Positions 1 through 7,910 of a stretch of 64,000 nt of DNA are shown here, in pieces. The number at the start of each line of letters is the position of its first letter. Positions within the stretch are counted from its first letter, which is position 1. The notes under the pieces were generated by a model. That model was not told the origin of the DNA. It saw only the letters and a list, made by a program, of their open reading frames with translations, and ran no database searches. Source of the stretch: Deltaproteobacteria bacterium (GTDB lineage: Bacteria; Desulfobacterota; Deferrisomatia; Deferrisomatales; JACRMM01); the NCBI GenBank assembly GCA_016214985.1, contig JACRMM010000071.1, positions 1 to 64,000 of the forward strand, given 5' to 3'. The position numbers were made by a program, and so were the translations under genes.

Positions 1-541
1 GCTCCAAAGCCGTCCGCGCCCGCCCGGTCGGGCTTTGACCCACGGCAGGCACCGGCTCTCCGGCAAAGCGCGAGTTCTGTGCATGTAGAACATTTCCATC
101 TTATGGGGCCAGTTTTCTCAAGTCCGACAGGCTCCTAGCCGCGCGTACCCGCCCACTGCCCTCCTGGGCTCGAGTCAGCGCCGTCGCGTGGCGTCCGGGA
201 GCCTTCGTGGGTGATCGGGGCCTCCGGAGAGGCCGGATCGCTCGCACCGGCGCAGACAGCGCAACGAACGCCAACGCCACGAGGACGTCTTCCTCCGCGA
301 CCTCTGCTCACTCGGGTGACTGAAGCGAGCGAACGAGGGGGAGGATTGCCCACCATCGCTGACCCGCCCTGCCGGATTCGCCCACGGAAGAGCCGGAAGC
401 CCCGTTCGTGAGCCACCGGCTCTGGCCCGCGGGAGACCTGAGGCTTGTCCGGAAGCCGGCGCTGCACCTTGCTCTCACGACGACCAAGGCGTATATGCAC
501 ACGCTCGAGGATCTGGATTCCGGGTCGGGAGGCCCCGCTCC
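1..541. other. left edge, no gene recognised
   Basis: No open frame here reads like a protein on either strand; translations are rich in Arg, Pro and Gly without motifs. The stretch lies downstream of the leftward TlpA-like gene and may hold its terminator or the end of an unseen gene. I see no tRNA, repeat array or promoter I would defend. Confidence 0.4.
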
Positions 542-1147
542 CTATTGCTCCCTGCCCGCCGAGGCGGCCTGCCGAAGGGCGAACACCGCGGCGGACGGGC
601 CCGCGGCCGAAATGCTGCCGGCGGGCACGGCTCCGATCGCGGCCACGACGGCGTCTCGAAACGCCTCGCTGCCCTCCGGGGGGTAGCCGTCGAGCACTTC
701 GAGGACCTTTCCCGCGGCGTCGACCAGGATGGCCGAGGGCACGGCGTTCGTTCCCCAGGCGTCGTACAGGGTGAGTTCGCGGTCCACGGCGACGGGGTAG
801 CTGACCTCAGCGGTTCGCAGGACCGAGGTCATCTGGGCCACATCCTCGGCGCTGAGCTTCTCGCGGTCGACGTTGACGGCCACCACCTGGAGGCCGCGGG
901 CGCTGCCGATGCGGGAAAGCCGTTCGAAGTCGGCGAGCGCCTGGGCGCTTCTCGGACTCCAGGAGGCCCACAGGAGATAGACGGTCGCCCGCGAGTCGGT
1001 CCGAAGGGGCACGGACTCGCCCGATGGCCCGGTCAGCGCCGGAGGGGTGATCTCCTGCCCGGGGTTCAGGTGGCGGAACGCGTGAGCGGGGTGCGCCACC
1101 GCGGTGGCGAGGGCGAGGGCGAGGGGCAGGGCGAGTCGTCGCGGCAT
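542..1147 (-). CDS. TlpA-like thioredoxin-fold protein lacking the CXXC motif
   Basis: A 201-residue exported protein with a thioredoxin/AhpC-TSA-like fold. Residues 1-24 form a signal peptide (Arg-Arg, Leu/Ala-rich core, AHA cleavage region). Where TlpA/ResA proteins have WCxxC the sequence reads LLWASWSPRSAQA, so both redox cysteines are replaced by serines, while the cis-proline region (NAVPSAILVD) and C-terminal GY remain. It therefore probably cannot catalyse thiol-disulfide exchange and may bind a partner or folding substrate instead; this is inference. The open frame continues far upstream, but the signal peptide fixes the ATG at 1147. It is divergent from the cation transporter gene. 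The fold is fairly sure, the role unknown. Confidence 0.8.
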   Translation of the reverse strand: MPRRLALPLALALATAVAHPAHAFRHLNPGQEITPPALTGPSGESVPLRTDSRATVYLLWASWSPRSAQALADFERLSRIGSARGLQVVAVNVDREKLSAEDVAQMTSVLRTAEVSYPVAVDRELTLYDAWGTNAVPSAILVDAAGKVLEVLDGYPPEGSEAFRDAVVAAIGAVPAGSISAAGPSAAVFALRQAASAGREQ

Positions 1148-1462
1148 CGGATTCTCCGGGGTGGGGTGGACTCCCGGGGCCTCCTCCCCGGGCGGTCCGG
1201 CAGGCGCCGGTCCGCGATCCGTATGCAAACGTCGGGCCAGAGATCGGAGAGTTCGTCTTCGGCGCGAAGAACCGCGCGGAAGGCGCAACGGTGGGAGGTC
1301 ACCGACGTCGCCGTGGCCCCCGCACGGTCCGGGGCTGCGTGATTTTGCGCAGGGCTGGGCCCGCTTTGTCCCCGGGGGTGTGGCCGGCGCCGCCTCGTCG
1401 CCGGTTGAGCCGATCCGGTGCCAGACGCCCCTGGGGGGGCCCGAGACGGGAGGTGCGACGAG
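1148..1462. other. intergenic region between divergent genes
   Basis: About 315 bases separate the starts of the TlpA-like gene (leftward) and the cation transporter (rightward), so both promoters should be here. I could not pick out convincing -35/-10 or -24/-12 elements. Open frames through it are Arg/Pro-rich and without recognisable domains. Confidence 0.4.
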
Positions 1463-2413
1463 ATGGGGTACTGCAAGCGTTCCGGGGAAGCGGACGGGAA
1501 CCGGCTCCACGACGTAGGGATCGTCCTGTGGGTGATCCTGTTCCTCAACGTCGCGGTCGCCCTGGCGAAGCTCCTGTACGGGCTCGCAATCCACTCCGTG
1601 GCGATGCAGGCCGACGGGTTCCACTCGCTCTTCGACGGGACGTCCAACGTCGTAGGCCTCATCGGGATGCGGATGGCGGGCCGGCCGGCGGACCGGGACC
1701 ACCCCTATGGTCACGCCAAATACGAGACGTACGCTTCGGCTGCGATCGGGGCGATGCTGCTCCTGGCGGCGTGGAGGGTGGGCAGCGCCGCCCTGGCGCG
1801 GCTCCTGGACGGGGGCATCGCGCCTTCGGTGAATGCGAGCGCCTTCGGCGTGATGGGTGTGACGCTGGCGGTGAACCTCTTTGTCACGGCCTACGAGCGC
1901 CGCAGGGGCAGGGAACTGCGGAGCGAGATCCTGCTCGCGGACGCGAGCCACACCTCGAGCGACATCCTCGTGAGTCTGGGGGTCGTGGCGGGGCTCGTGG
2001 CGGTGAAGCTCGGTTACTCGAAGGCCGACCCCGTCATCGCGCTGCTCGTGGCGGTCGCCATCGGGTGGGCCGCGTGGCAGGTGTTTCAGCAGGCCAGCGA
2101 GACCTTCTCGGACACCGCGCGCCTGCCGGCGGAGACCGTCTGCGCTGTCGCCCTGGGCGTGCCCGGCGTGCTCGGGTGCCACTCGATCCGGACGCGGGGA
2201 CTCGCCTCCGAGGTTCACGTCGACCTTCACATTCAGGTGGACCCCAAGGCCACGGTCCAGGCAGGGCACGCGGTCGCGGAGGCCGTCGAGCGCCAGGTGT
2301 GCGAGCGCTTCGCCGAGGTGAGCGACGTGATCGTGCACCTGGAGCCCCTCGACGCCTATCAGGCCCGGAAGACCGAAGAAGAGCGGCGCCGGGCGGAGTC
2401 CGAGCCCGAGTAG
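1463..2413 (+). CDS. cation diffusion facilitator (CDF) family transporter
   Basis: A 316-residue inner-membrane divalent-metal/proton antiporter of the CDF family. The transmembrane metal site is visible as QADGFHSLFDG in TM2 (His and Asp separated by three residues), followed by the family loop DHPYGHAKYE, and a second HTSSD site in TM5. The last roughly 90 residues form the cytoplasmic ferredoxin-like dimerisation domain with HVDLHIQVD and VIVHLEP. The ATG at 1463 is preferred over the upstream in-frame start because GGGAGG lies about 9 bases before it. Family members export Zn, Fe, Co, Mn or Cd; the His-Asp pattern is compatible with Zn or Fe but does not settle it. No metal-responsive regulator is adjacent. 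Confidence 0.9.
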   Translation: MGYCKRSGEADGNRLHDVGIVLWVILFLNVAVALAKLLYGLAIHSVAMQADGFHSLFDGTSNVVGLIGMRMAGRPADRDHPYGHAKYETYASAAIGAMLLLAAWRVGSAALARLLDGGIAPSVNASAFGVMGVTLAVNLFVTAYERRRGRELRSEILLADASHTSSDILVSLGVVAGLVAVKLGYSKADPVIALLVAVAIGWAAWQVFQQASETFSDTARLPAETVCAVALGVPGVLGCHSIRTRGLASEVHVDLHIQVDPKATVQAGHAVAEAVERQVCERFAEVSDVIVHLEPLDAYQARKTEEERRRAESEPE

Positions 2414-2745
2414 CACGGCGGCGACACGCGGGGCCGAGCCGATCGAGATCCCCCGGATACTCAGAGCACGCCCAACCGGGCGGATCCGCGGTGGAGCCCG
2501 TCGCCCGACGGGTTTCGTGAACCCCCAAGACCAGCGGTACCGGTTCCGATCTTGTGCGACCAGGCTCCACTCGCTCTGGGATATCCGCGGCCGTGTCGCG
2601 AAAGGAGCGGGCTCGGCATATTTTCTTTGGGTGCGGGCGGAGACGGATCCGGGACGTGTGGTATGTTTCACACGCGGCCGGTACCTCCGGGACTCCCCCT
2701 CCCGACGTCGGGTGTGGGGTTCACAACCGCCGTAGAAGGCACCTC
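2414..2745 (+). other. intergenic, leader of the GNAT gene
   Basis: Roughly 330 bases without a convincing gene. One in-frame extension of the acetyltransferase runs back through here, but it is Arg-rich and non-homologous in appearance. An imperfect inverted repeat (GTGTG ... CACAC) lies near 2656-2673; it might be an operator, but the match is weak. Confidence 0.35.
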
Positions 2746-3273
2746 ATGGGTTCGCCGGCTCCTCCCCCTCTCGCGGGCTGGTGCCACGCGGGGGTGGACA
2801 AGGCGGGACGACGGTTTTCCCTCTACCTCTGTGGCGCAGGGGAGGGGAACGCCGCGCTCCGAGATCTGTACGACGCCTTCGAGCCCAAGGGATGCACCCT
2901 GTGCCTGCCACCCCTCAACGACGACCGGCGGACGCAGTGGCTCGAAGGCCTGCTGGAACAGGGCGTCAACGTGCTGGCTCTCGCCGACGGGATCGTGGTG
3001 GGTCACGCAACCGTTATGGGCACGGAGAACGAGGGGGTCGGCGAATACCTGGTCTTCGTCCGCCCGGAGTACCAGAACTGCGGCTTCGGCACCGCGCTCT
3101 CCGAGGCCGTCGTGGAGATCGCCCGCGCGCTGGGATACCGGTGGCTCTGGGTGCTGGTAGAGGGCCGCAATCGCCGGGCCATTCACGTCGGCAGGAAGGT
3201 CGGCTTCCAGATGGAGGGCCCCGTCGCTGCGGAGCGGGAGATGCTCCTGGACCTCGCGTCCGGTCCTGTCTGA
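2746..3273 (+). CDS. GNAT family N-acetyltransferase
   Basis: A 175-residue cytoplasmic acetyl-CoA-dependent acyltransferase. The GNAT core is clear in the second half: the beta4 strand EYLVFVRPEYQ, then the acetyl-CoA pyrophosphate loop QNCGFGTALSEA (the Q/RxxGxG/A motif) and the C-terminal NRRAIHVGRKVGFQMEG typical of motif B. The first 60 residues have no recognised domain. The ATG at 2746 has AGAAGG about 8 bases upstream and is preferred over start codons up to 190 bases earlier. The substrate cannot be inferred; neighbours (metal transporter and an RNase Z-like gene) give no help. Confidence 0.85.
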   Translation: MGSPAPPPLAGWCHAGVDKAGRRFSLYLCGAGEGNAALRDLYDAFEPKGCTLCLPPLNDDRRTQWLEGLLEQGVNVLALADGIVVGHATVMGTENEGVGEYLVFVRPEYQNCGFGTALSEAVVEIARALGYRWLWVLVEGRNRRAIHVGRKVGFQMEGPVAAEREMLLDLASGPV

Positions 3274-3286
3274 TCGGCGCCCGTCC

Positions 3287-4308
3287 TCACCGCCCCACGG
3301 CGATCGCCCCCCCGAAGGACTCCCGGGCCTCCGCAAGGAACTGGGCCTCCCGGCCGCGGTACTTGGGTGAGAAGTGGAACAGCCGCAGCTCTCCCACCCC
3401 TGCCCTTCGCGCGAGCTCGCCGGCCTGGAACGCCGTCAGATGGTAGCGGTCCCGGGCGCGCTCCGCGTCCTCCTCCAGAAACGCCGCCTCGCAGTAGAGG
3501 AGGTGCGCGCCCCGGGCCAGAGTCACCAGGCGTTCGGCCTGGGGCTCTGCCCACGCGCAGTCCGCCACGTAGGCGACCTTCTGCCCCTCTGTGACCAGCA
3601 CCGCGCCGGCGTCGCGGAGGCTCCCGAGGGTTGCCGTTCCCCCGCTCGGGAGGGGGATCCGGGACTCCCGCGGCTCGCCTCGGAACACGGCTTCCTTGAG
3701 CCGGCGCACCCACGGCCCCGGAGCCAGGCCGAGGCGATCCAGGGCGGTGCGCGCGACGTTCACGTGGAATGGCTCCTCCAGGGCGTAGGCGAGGCAGGGA
3801 ACCTGGTGGTCGACCTCGGTCGCGAGGACCCCCTCAGCGCCGGCTCGGTGTGGACGACTCGCACGCCGACGGCCGCCTCGAGGAGGGCCACCGGGCGGGT
3901 CTCCTGCCTGGGGAAGCCCTCCCGGCAGGGGAAGCGCCACTGCAGGCCCGCCGTGCCCGCCCACTCCAGCACCTCGACCACGAACGCCTCCGCGTACGAC
4001 CCCACGAGGTTCCAGGTGTAGCCGCGGAGCTTTCCCTCCACCCGGTCGCCGATGCCCGGAGGGCCGACGATTCGGACGGTCCTCGCCCGACCGAGGGCGT
4101 AGCGCACGACCGTGTCGAAGCCGCAGAAGTGGTCCACGTGGGCGTGGGTGACGAAAGCGTGGGTGGCCCGGAGGATGGGTCGGGCTGGCAGAGGGTGGAG
4201 GTCGCCGAGATCGAACAACAGGTTTCGCCCCGTGCCGAGCAGGCGGACGAGCAGCGCCGGATCCCCGTAGGGGCCGTTTACGAGGCGCGGGTGGAAGGTG
4301 GGGCGCAC
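3287..4308 (-). pseudogene. frameshifted RNase Z-like MBL-fold hydrolase
   Basis: Two overlapping frames together make one metallo-beta-lactamase-fold protein of the RNase Z/ElaC-like group. The upstream frame holds the N-terminal half with the metal motif THAHVDHFCGFD and LLFDLGDLHPLP. The downstream frame holds the rest, with VDHQVPCLAYAL, VAYVADCAW and the C-terminal FHFSPKY. The reading must step back one base around 3835-3850, where the DNA is a GCGCTGAGGGGG run; a single missing base explains it. It is either a recent null mutation or a base-calling error in a G tract. The likely GTG start at 4308 overlaps the end of the upstream ferredoxin gene by about 30 bases, suggesting translational coupling. 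Confidence 0.75.
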
Positions 4309-5156
4309 GGGGCGGTGAACGTGTGCGGGCCGAGGCGCACGGCCAGGGCTCCGTTCGGGCAGTGGCGGGTCGCGCACTCGAAACACCGCAGGCAGGACGG
4401 CGATCCGGAGTCGCGGCGCGGGTCGAGGCCCACCCGGCAGCCTTGACCGCAGGCCCCGCAGTCGCGGCATCGGGCCGGGTCGTGCTCGACGCGTAGCAGG
4501 CTCCCGCGGTTGAAGAGCCCATAGAGCGCGCCCAGGGGGCATAGAGTCTGGCAGTAGGGGCGGAAGCTGACGACCGCCCAGCCCAGGAAGAGCGTGAGCA
4601 CGCCGGCCTTCCAGGCGAAGGAAGGGCCGAGCTGATCCCGGAGCTCCGGGATCACGAGGAACAGACCGCTTGCCTCCAGGGTACCCGGTGGGCACACCAG
4701 TCGGCAGAACCAGGGCTCGCCGTAGCCGAGGCGATTGACGAGGATCAGCGGCAGGAGGACGACCAGGCCGGCGAGGGCCGCGAAGGGGAGTCGGCGGAGC
4801 GCCTTCGGGATCCGCCACACCGGGGAGGGGATCTTGTGAAGCAGCTCCTGGAGCAGGCCGAAGGGGCACAGCCAGCCGCACGCGAAGCGACCTCCCACGA
4901 GCCCCACGGCCAGCAGGAAGCCGACGATGGAGAAGCCCAGGCGATACGTGCCCCATCGGACCGCGGGCCGGACAGACGCCAGGAAGTGCTGGAGCGTCCC
5001 CAGCGGGCAGGAGAGGACCGCGGCCGGGCAGGAGTGGCAGTTCGAAACCGGAGAGCAGAAGCGCTTGGCCGGCCCCTGGTAGAGGGTACGGGTCCAGGGG
5101 AAGGCGAGGTAGGCGTTCTGGGCCACCGACGCCAGCACCTGGACGAGGTGCCGCAT
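4278..5156 (-). CDS. NapH/YccM-like membrane 4Fe-4S ferredoxin
   Basis: A 292-residue polytopic membrane protein that should pass electrons across or along the membrane. Three membrane-edge CxxxCP motifs are visible (CGWLCPFG, CRLVCPPG, CQTLCPLG), and the C-terminus carries two 4Fe-4S ferredoxin motifs (CRDCGACGQGC and CLRCFECATRHCP). The N-terminal segment has extra cysteines (NCHSCP, SCPLG). This layout is that of the NapH/NosR/CcoG/YccM group. It starts 5 bases after the stop of a 43-residue CXXC membrane peptide, so the two are almost surely co-translated. Physiological partners (quinol oxidation, thiol reduction, metal reduction) are unknown. Confidence 0.88.
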   Translation of the reverse strand: MRHLVQVLASVAQNAYLAFPWTRTLYQGPAKRFCSPVSNCHSCPAAVLSCPLGTLQHFLASVRPAVRWGTYRLGFSIVGFLLAVGLVGGRFACGWLCPFGLLQELLHKIPSPVWRIPKALRRLPFAALAGLVVLLPLILVNRLGYGEPWFCRLVCPPGTLEASGLFLVIPELRDQLGPSFAWKAGVLTLFLGWAVVSFRPYCQTLCPLGALYGLFNRGSLLRVEHDPARCRDCGACGQGCRVGLDPRRDSGSPSCLRCFECATRHCPNGALAVRLGPHTFTAPCAPPSTRAS

Positions 5157-5160
5157 GGGG

Positions 5161-5292
5161 CTACCCGATCCCCATGCACGCGAGGCAGACGTCGCTCGCA
5201 TTCCGGAGCGCCTGCCCCGGCTCGCCGAGCCACCCGCCGAGCGCGATCAGCGCCGCGGCAGCCAACGCGCCTGCCCACCACCATCGGGACAC
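5161..5292 (-). CDS. CD1871A-family-like CXXC small membrane peptide
   Basis: A 43-residue peptide with one N-terminal transmembrane helix (WWWAGALAAAALIALGGW) and the C-terminal tail DVCLACMGIG. Small proteins ending in a CLxCxGIG tail are known as the CD1871A family of CXXC motif proteins and typically lie next to NapH-like ferredoxins, exactly as here. The GTG at 5292 is chosen because GGAGG precedes it by about 7 bases; a longer frame begins at 5358 but has no such site. The likely role is a membrane-bound dithiol that exchanges electrons with the adjacent ferredoxin protein; this is inference. Confidence 0.75.
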   Translation of the reverse strand: MSRWWWAGALAAAALIALGGWLGEPGQALRNASDVCLACMGIG

Positions 5293-5371
5293 GATCTTGC
5301 CTCCGAGCGTCGAACCGAGGTTTGCCTCCTCCCCAGAATACCGGGGTGGAGCCCGCACGGAAGGGGGGAAA

Positions 5372-6340
5372 TCAGGGGGTGCCTCCGAACCGGCCCTCGA
5401 GGGAGAGGAAGAGTCCGAAGTCCGGCGACGAATGCGTCACGAGGTCTTCGGTGAAACCGGCGGCCCAGGTGATCCGGCCACTCTCCGGCCCGCGCGCTCC
5501 CACCGCCAGCAGGAGGACGTCGCGGTCCACTTCGTCCAGCCCGGTGGCGTAAGGGCTCGCGACGTAGGAGAGCTGCACCACGGCCTCCGTGCTCCAGCCG
5601 ACCTCGGCGCCCGCGGCTGCCGTGGCGGCCGCGGCCCAGTGGGTGCCGAGGCGCAGCGCCGGGTTCGGGGTGCCTCCCAGGAACAGGGCGTCGAGGGTCC
5701 CGCACAGGCGGAGCGTGCTCCCCTCGACGCGGCCGAGGATCCCGGCACTGCCGTCCGCGCGGCCACTGCCCAGGCCCCGGTCCGGGTCACCGGTGGGGAG
5801 CTTGAGAAAGCCCCGGAGACCCCAGGCGGACGCATCAGCCGGCGGCACCCATTTCAGGCCGACAACTGCGTCGCCGAAGCCCGCGCCTCCCGCGGGGGCG
5901 TACCGGCGGCCGTCGACCGAGATCCGGTAGCCGAACTCGTTGGCGCCCACCGAGTCGCGGTCGCTGTTGGGGAAGCCCAGGGCCCGGTGGTACCCGGTGA
6001 TGGCGTGATCGAAGCGGCCCCCGCCCAGCCACAGCCAGGGCACCTCGACGCCGGCTTCCAGGCGGTGGCCGAGCCCGCGGGCCCACCGAAGGCCGATGCG
6101 CGCGACCTCCATGTCGAGACGGGCCTCGTCGTCTCCTCGGCGCTGGTCTGTGATGACGCTCGCGTACGCGGTGTCGAGGGCGAGAGAGGTGGCGCCGACC
6201 GTGAGGACCTCCGGCACGTCCGCTCCGGGCGAGAGGTGAAGCAGGTGCTGGGGCGCGAGGTTCGCTGCCGGCAGGACGCCGGCGCTGGTCGGACAGGGGC
6301 CGCACAGGAGCAGGACCAGGGAGAGCCGGCGGAGCGGCAT
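5372..6340 (-). CDS. DUF3187 family outer-membrane-like protein
   Basis: A 322-residue exported protein. Residues 1-20 form a signal peptide (LRRLSLVLLLCG...SAG). The remainder is alternating polar/aromatic beta-strand sequence ending in an aromatic-rich strand (DFGLFLSLEGRF), as in outer-membrane beta-barrels. The internal segment GFPNSDRDSVGANEFGYRI and the LKLPTGD strand fit the DUF3187 family, whose function is unknown. The ATG at 6340 lies 2 bases after the stop of the methyltransferase gene, so the two form one leftward transcription unit. The open frame continues far upstream through the methyltransferase, but only this segment has protein-like character. Confidence 0.8.
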   Translation of the reverse strand: MPLRRLSLVLLLCGPCPTSAGVLPAANLAPQHLLHLSPGADVPEVLTVGATSLALDTAYASVITDQRRGDDEARLDMEVARIGLRWARGLGHRLEAGVEVPWLWLGGGRFDHAITGYHRALGFPNSDRDSVGANEFGYRISVDGRRYAPAGGAGFGDAVVGLKWVPPADASAWGLRGFLKLPTGDPDRGLGSGRADGSAGILGRVEGSTLRLCGTLDALFLGGTPNPALRLGTHWAAAATAAAGAEVGWSTEAVVQLSYVASPYATGLDEVDRDVLLLAVGARGPESGRITWAAGFTEDLVTHSSPDFGLFLSLEGRFGGTP

Positions 6341-6342
6341 CC

Positions 6343-7062
6343 TCAGGGGCCCCTCTTCCGGACCCGCAGGAGGGCCCGGGCGAGGGGGGGAAACTCCTCG
6401 GCCACGACCACCTGCGGCGCCGGGAACCCTGCGCCGGCCAAGTCGTCGGTCCAGGTCTCCACCGTGGTCGCTCCTCCCACGCACCACGCCCAGGCCTCGG
6501 GGAGTGACCGCAGCTCGGGAGGGATGGGTCCGATCTCGATCAGGTCGGCCACGAGCAGTGTTCCGCCGGGAGCGAGCGACCGCGCCACCTCCCGGAGCAG
6601 CCCGGCCCGGTCCGGAATGAGGTTCGCGACCCCGTTGAGCAGGGCCCATCCGGCGAACCCGGAGCGGAACGGCAGGGTTGGCAAGAGGGCCCGGACCGAC
6701 AGACGCCGGTCTGTCCATTGGCGCGAGGCGAGGCGAAGCATCGTGCCCGAGGCGTCGAGGGCCGCGACCCGGTGTCCCCGGGCCGCGAGGACCAGCCCGT
6801 CGACACCGGCGCCGCACCCCAGGTCGAGCACCCAGGGGCCCGGCGGCCCGGTGACCTCGTTGGCGAGCGCCGCGGCTCCCACGAAGGCGTCGAGCACCTG
6901 GGAGGGCTGGGTGGCCAGCTCCTCGCTGTGGTAGCCGAGCATGCGCGCCAGCTCCCCGCCCGTGTGCACGCCGAGGCCCCCCGGAGCCCGGGAGCCGCCG
7001 CGTCCCACAGCCTCGTACACCCCGGACACCGCGTCTCGGATGTCGCCTTCGCTCAGCGTCAT
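6343..7062 (-). CDS. class I SAM-dependent methyltransferase
   Basis: A 239-residue protein with a Rossmann methyltransferase core: motif I is VLDLGCGAGVDGLVLA near residue 75, followed by the acidic VAALDASG end of beta2 and LLVADLIE near residue 165. The N-terminal DIRDAVSGVYEAVGRGG and the following GVHTGGELARMLGY resemble arsenite methyltransferase-like proteins, but the conserved arsenic-binding cysteines are not present, so a different acceptor is likely. The start at 7062 is preferred to the in-frame start at 7113, which begins with a poor N-terminus. It is divergent from the DUF3786 gene and coupled to the DUF3187 gene. Confidence 0.75.
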   Translation of the reverse strand: MTLSEGDIRDAVSGVYEAVGRGGSRAPGGLGVHTGGELARMLGYHSEELATQPSQVLDAFVGAAALANEVTGPPGPWVLDLGCGAGVDGLVLAARGHRVAALDASGTMLRLASRQWTDRRLSVRALLPTLPFRSGFAGWALLNGVANLIPDRAGLLREVARSLAPGGTLLVADLIEIGPIPPELRSLPEAWAWCVGGATTVETWTDDLAGAGFPAPQVVVAEEFPPLARALLRVRKRGP

Positions 7063-7147
7063 TCCGGCTCTTGTGAGAGAGAAGATCGTCCGTACACTCT
7101 CGGATCCTACCACAACTCGTATCCCTCCCCGCGCGCAGGAGTGCTTC

Positions 7148-7783
7148 GTGGACGCTACCGATCCTGAAGAGAACGCCCTCTACCGAACCGCGGACGGGCT
7201 CCACCCGCTCCATTGGGAGACCCTGCGGCAGCGGGACCCGACCGAAGCTGCGCGTGCCGCCGGTGCCGAGATTCAGGGGGGCGCGCTGCGCCTTTTCGTT
7301 CTGGGCCGTCACCTCCGTGTGGACCCGGGGGCGGAGCGGGTCCGGTTCGAGGACGAGCCGGCCAGGGAGGTCGGCTACCAGCGGGCCCTCGTGGCGGTCG
7401 CCTACTTGGCCGGGGCCCTGGAGGCACCTCCCCGGGGCGAATGGGTTGCCTTCCGGGAGCTCCCCGGCGGCGATGCGTTCTTCCGAGGTCCGCACAGCCT
7501 CGCCACACCGCGGCTGGAGAAGGCCTTCGGACCCTGGCCCGAGCGCCTCGTCGAGGCGGCGCGGCGGTTGGGCGGTGCTTGGGCCCCCGGGGCCGACGCG
7601 GCGGCCGATCTGGCGGCGCTGCCGCGGATCCCCTTGCGGATCCTGCTGTGGCGTGCCACGGCCGAGTTTCCGGCGTCCGCCACCGTCCTGACCGACGCCC
7701 GGGCCCACCTTCATCTTCCGCTCGACGTCCTGTGGGCCCTCACCAACGTGGCCGTGGCAGACCTGGTCCGAGGCACCGGGTGA
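7148..7783 (+). CDS. DUF3786 domain protein, short form
   Basis: A 211-residue cytoplasmic protein of the DUF3786 family, which has no assigned function but is frequent in anaerobes that use corrinoid/Fe-S enzymes. Family-like segments are GEWVAFRELPGGDAFF in the middle and RIPLRILLWRATAEFPASA followed by LTDARAHLHLPLDVLWAL near the end. The GTG at 7148 follows AGGAG by 6 bases. It lacks the N-terminal Fe-S segment found in its paralogue at 22451-23272. It is immediately upstream of the receiver-LpxC gene but separated by 127 bases, so co-transcription is possible but unproven. Confidence 0.78.
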   Translation: MDATDPEENALYRTADGLHPLHWETLRQRDPTEAARAAGAEIQGGALRLFVLGRHLRVDPGAERVRFEDEPAREVGYQRALVAVAYLAGALEAPPRGEWVAFRELPGGDAFFRGPHSLATPRLEKAFGPWPERLVEAARRLGGAWAPGADAAADLAALPRIPLRILLWRATAEFPASATVLTDARAHLHLPLDVLWALTNVAVADLVRGTG

Positions 7784-7910
7784 GGCGCTTCCGGCGCTCG
7801 GCCCGGACGCCGAAGCGCAGGCCAGTTCCCAGGAGACTCTCGTGGGGGATTGCCCTAGAATAGGGGCCCCAGCCCGTCCGGGGCCGGTCACCTTCCAGGG
7901 AGCGCGACGC

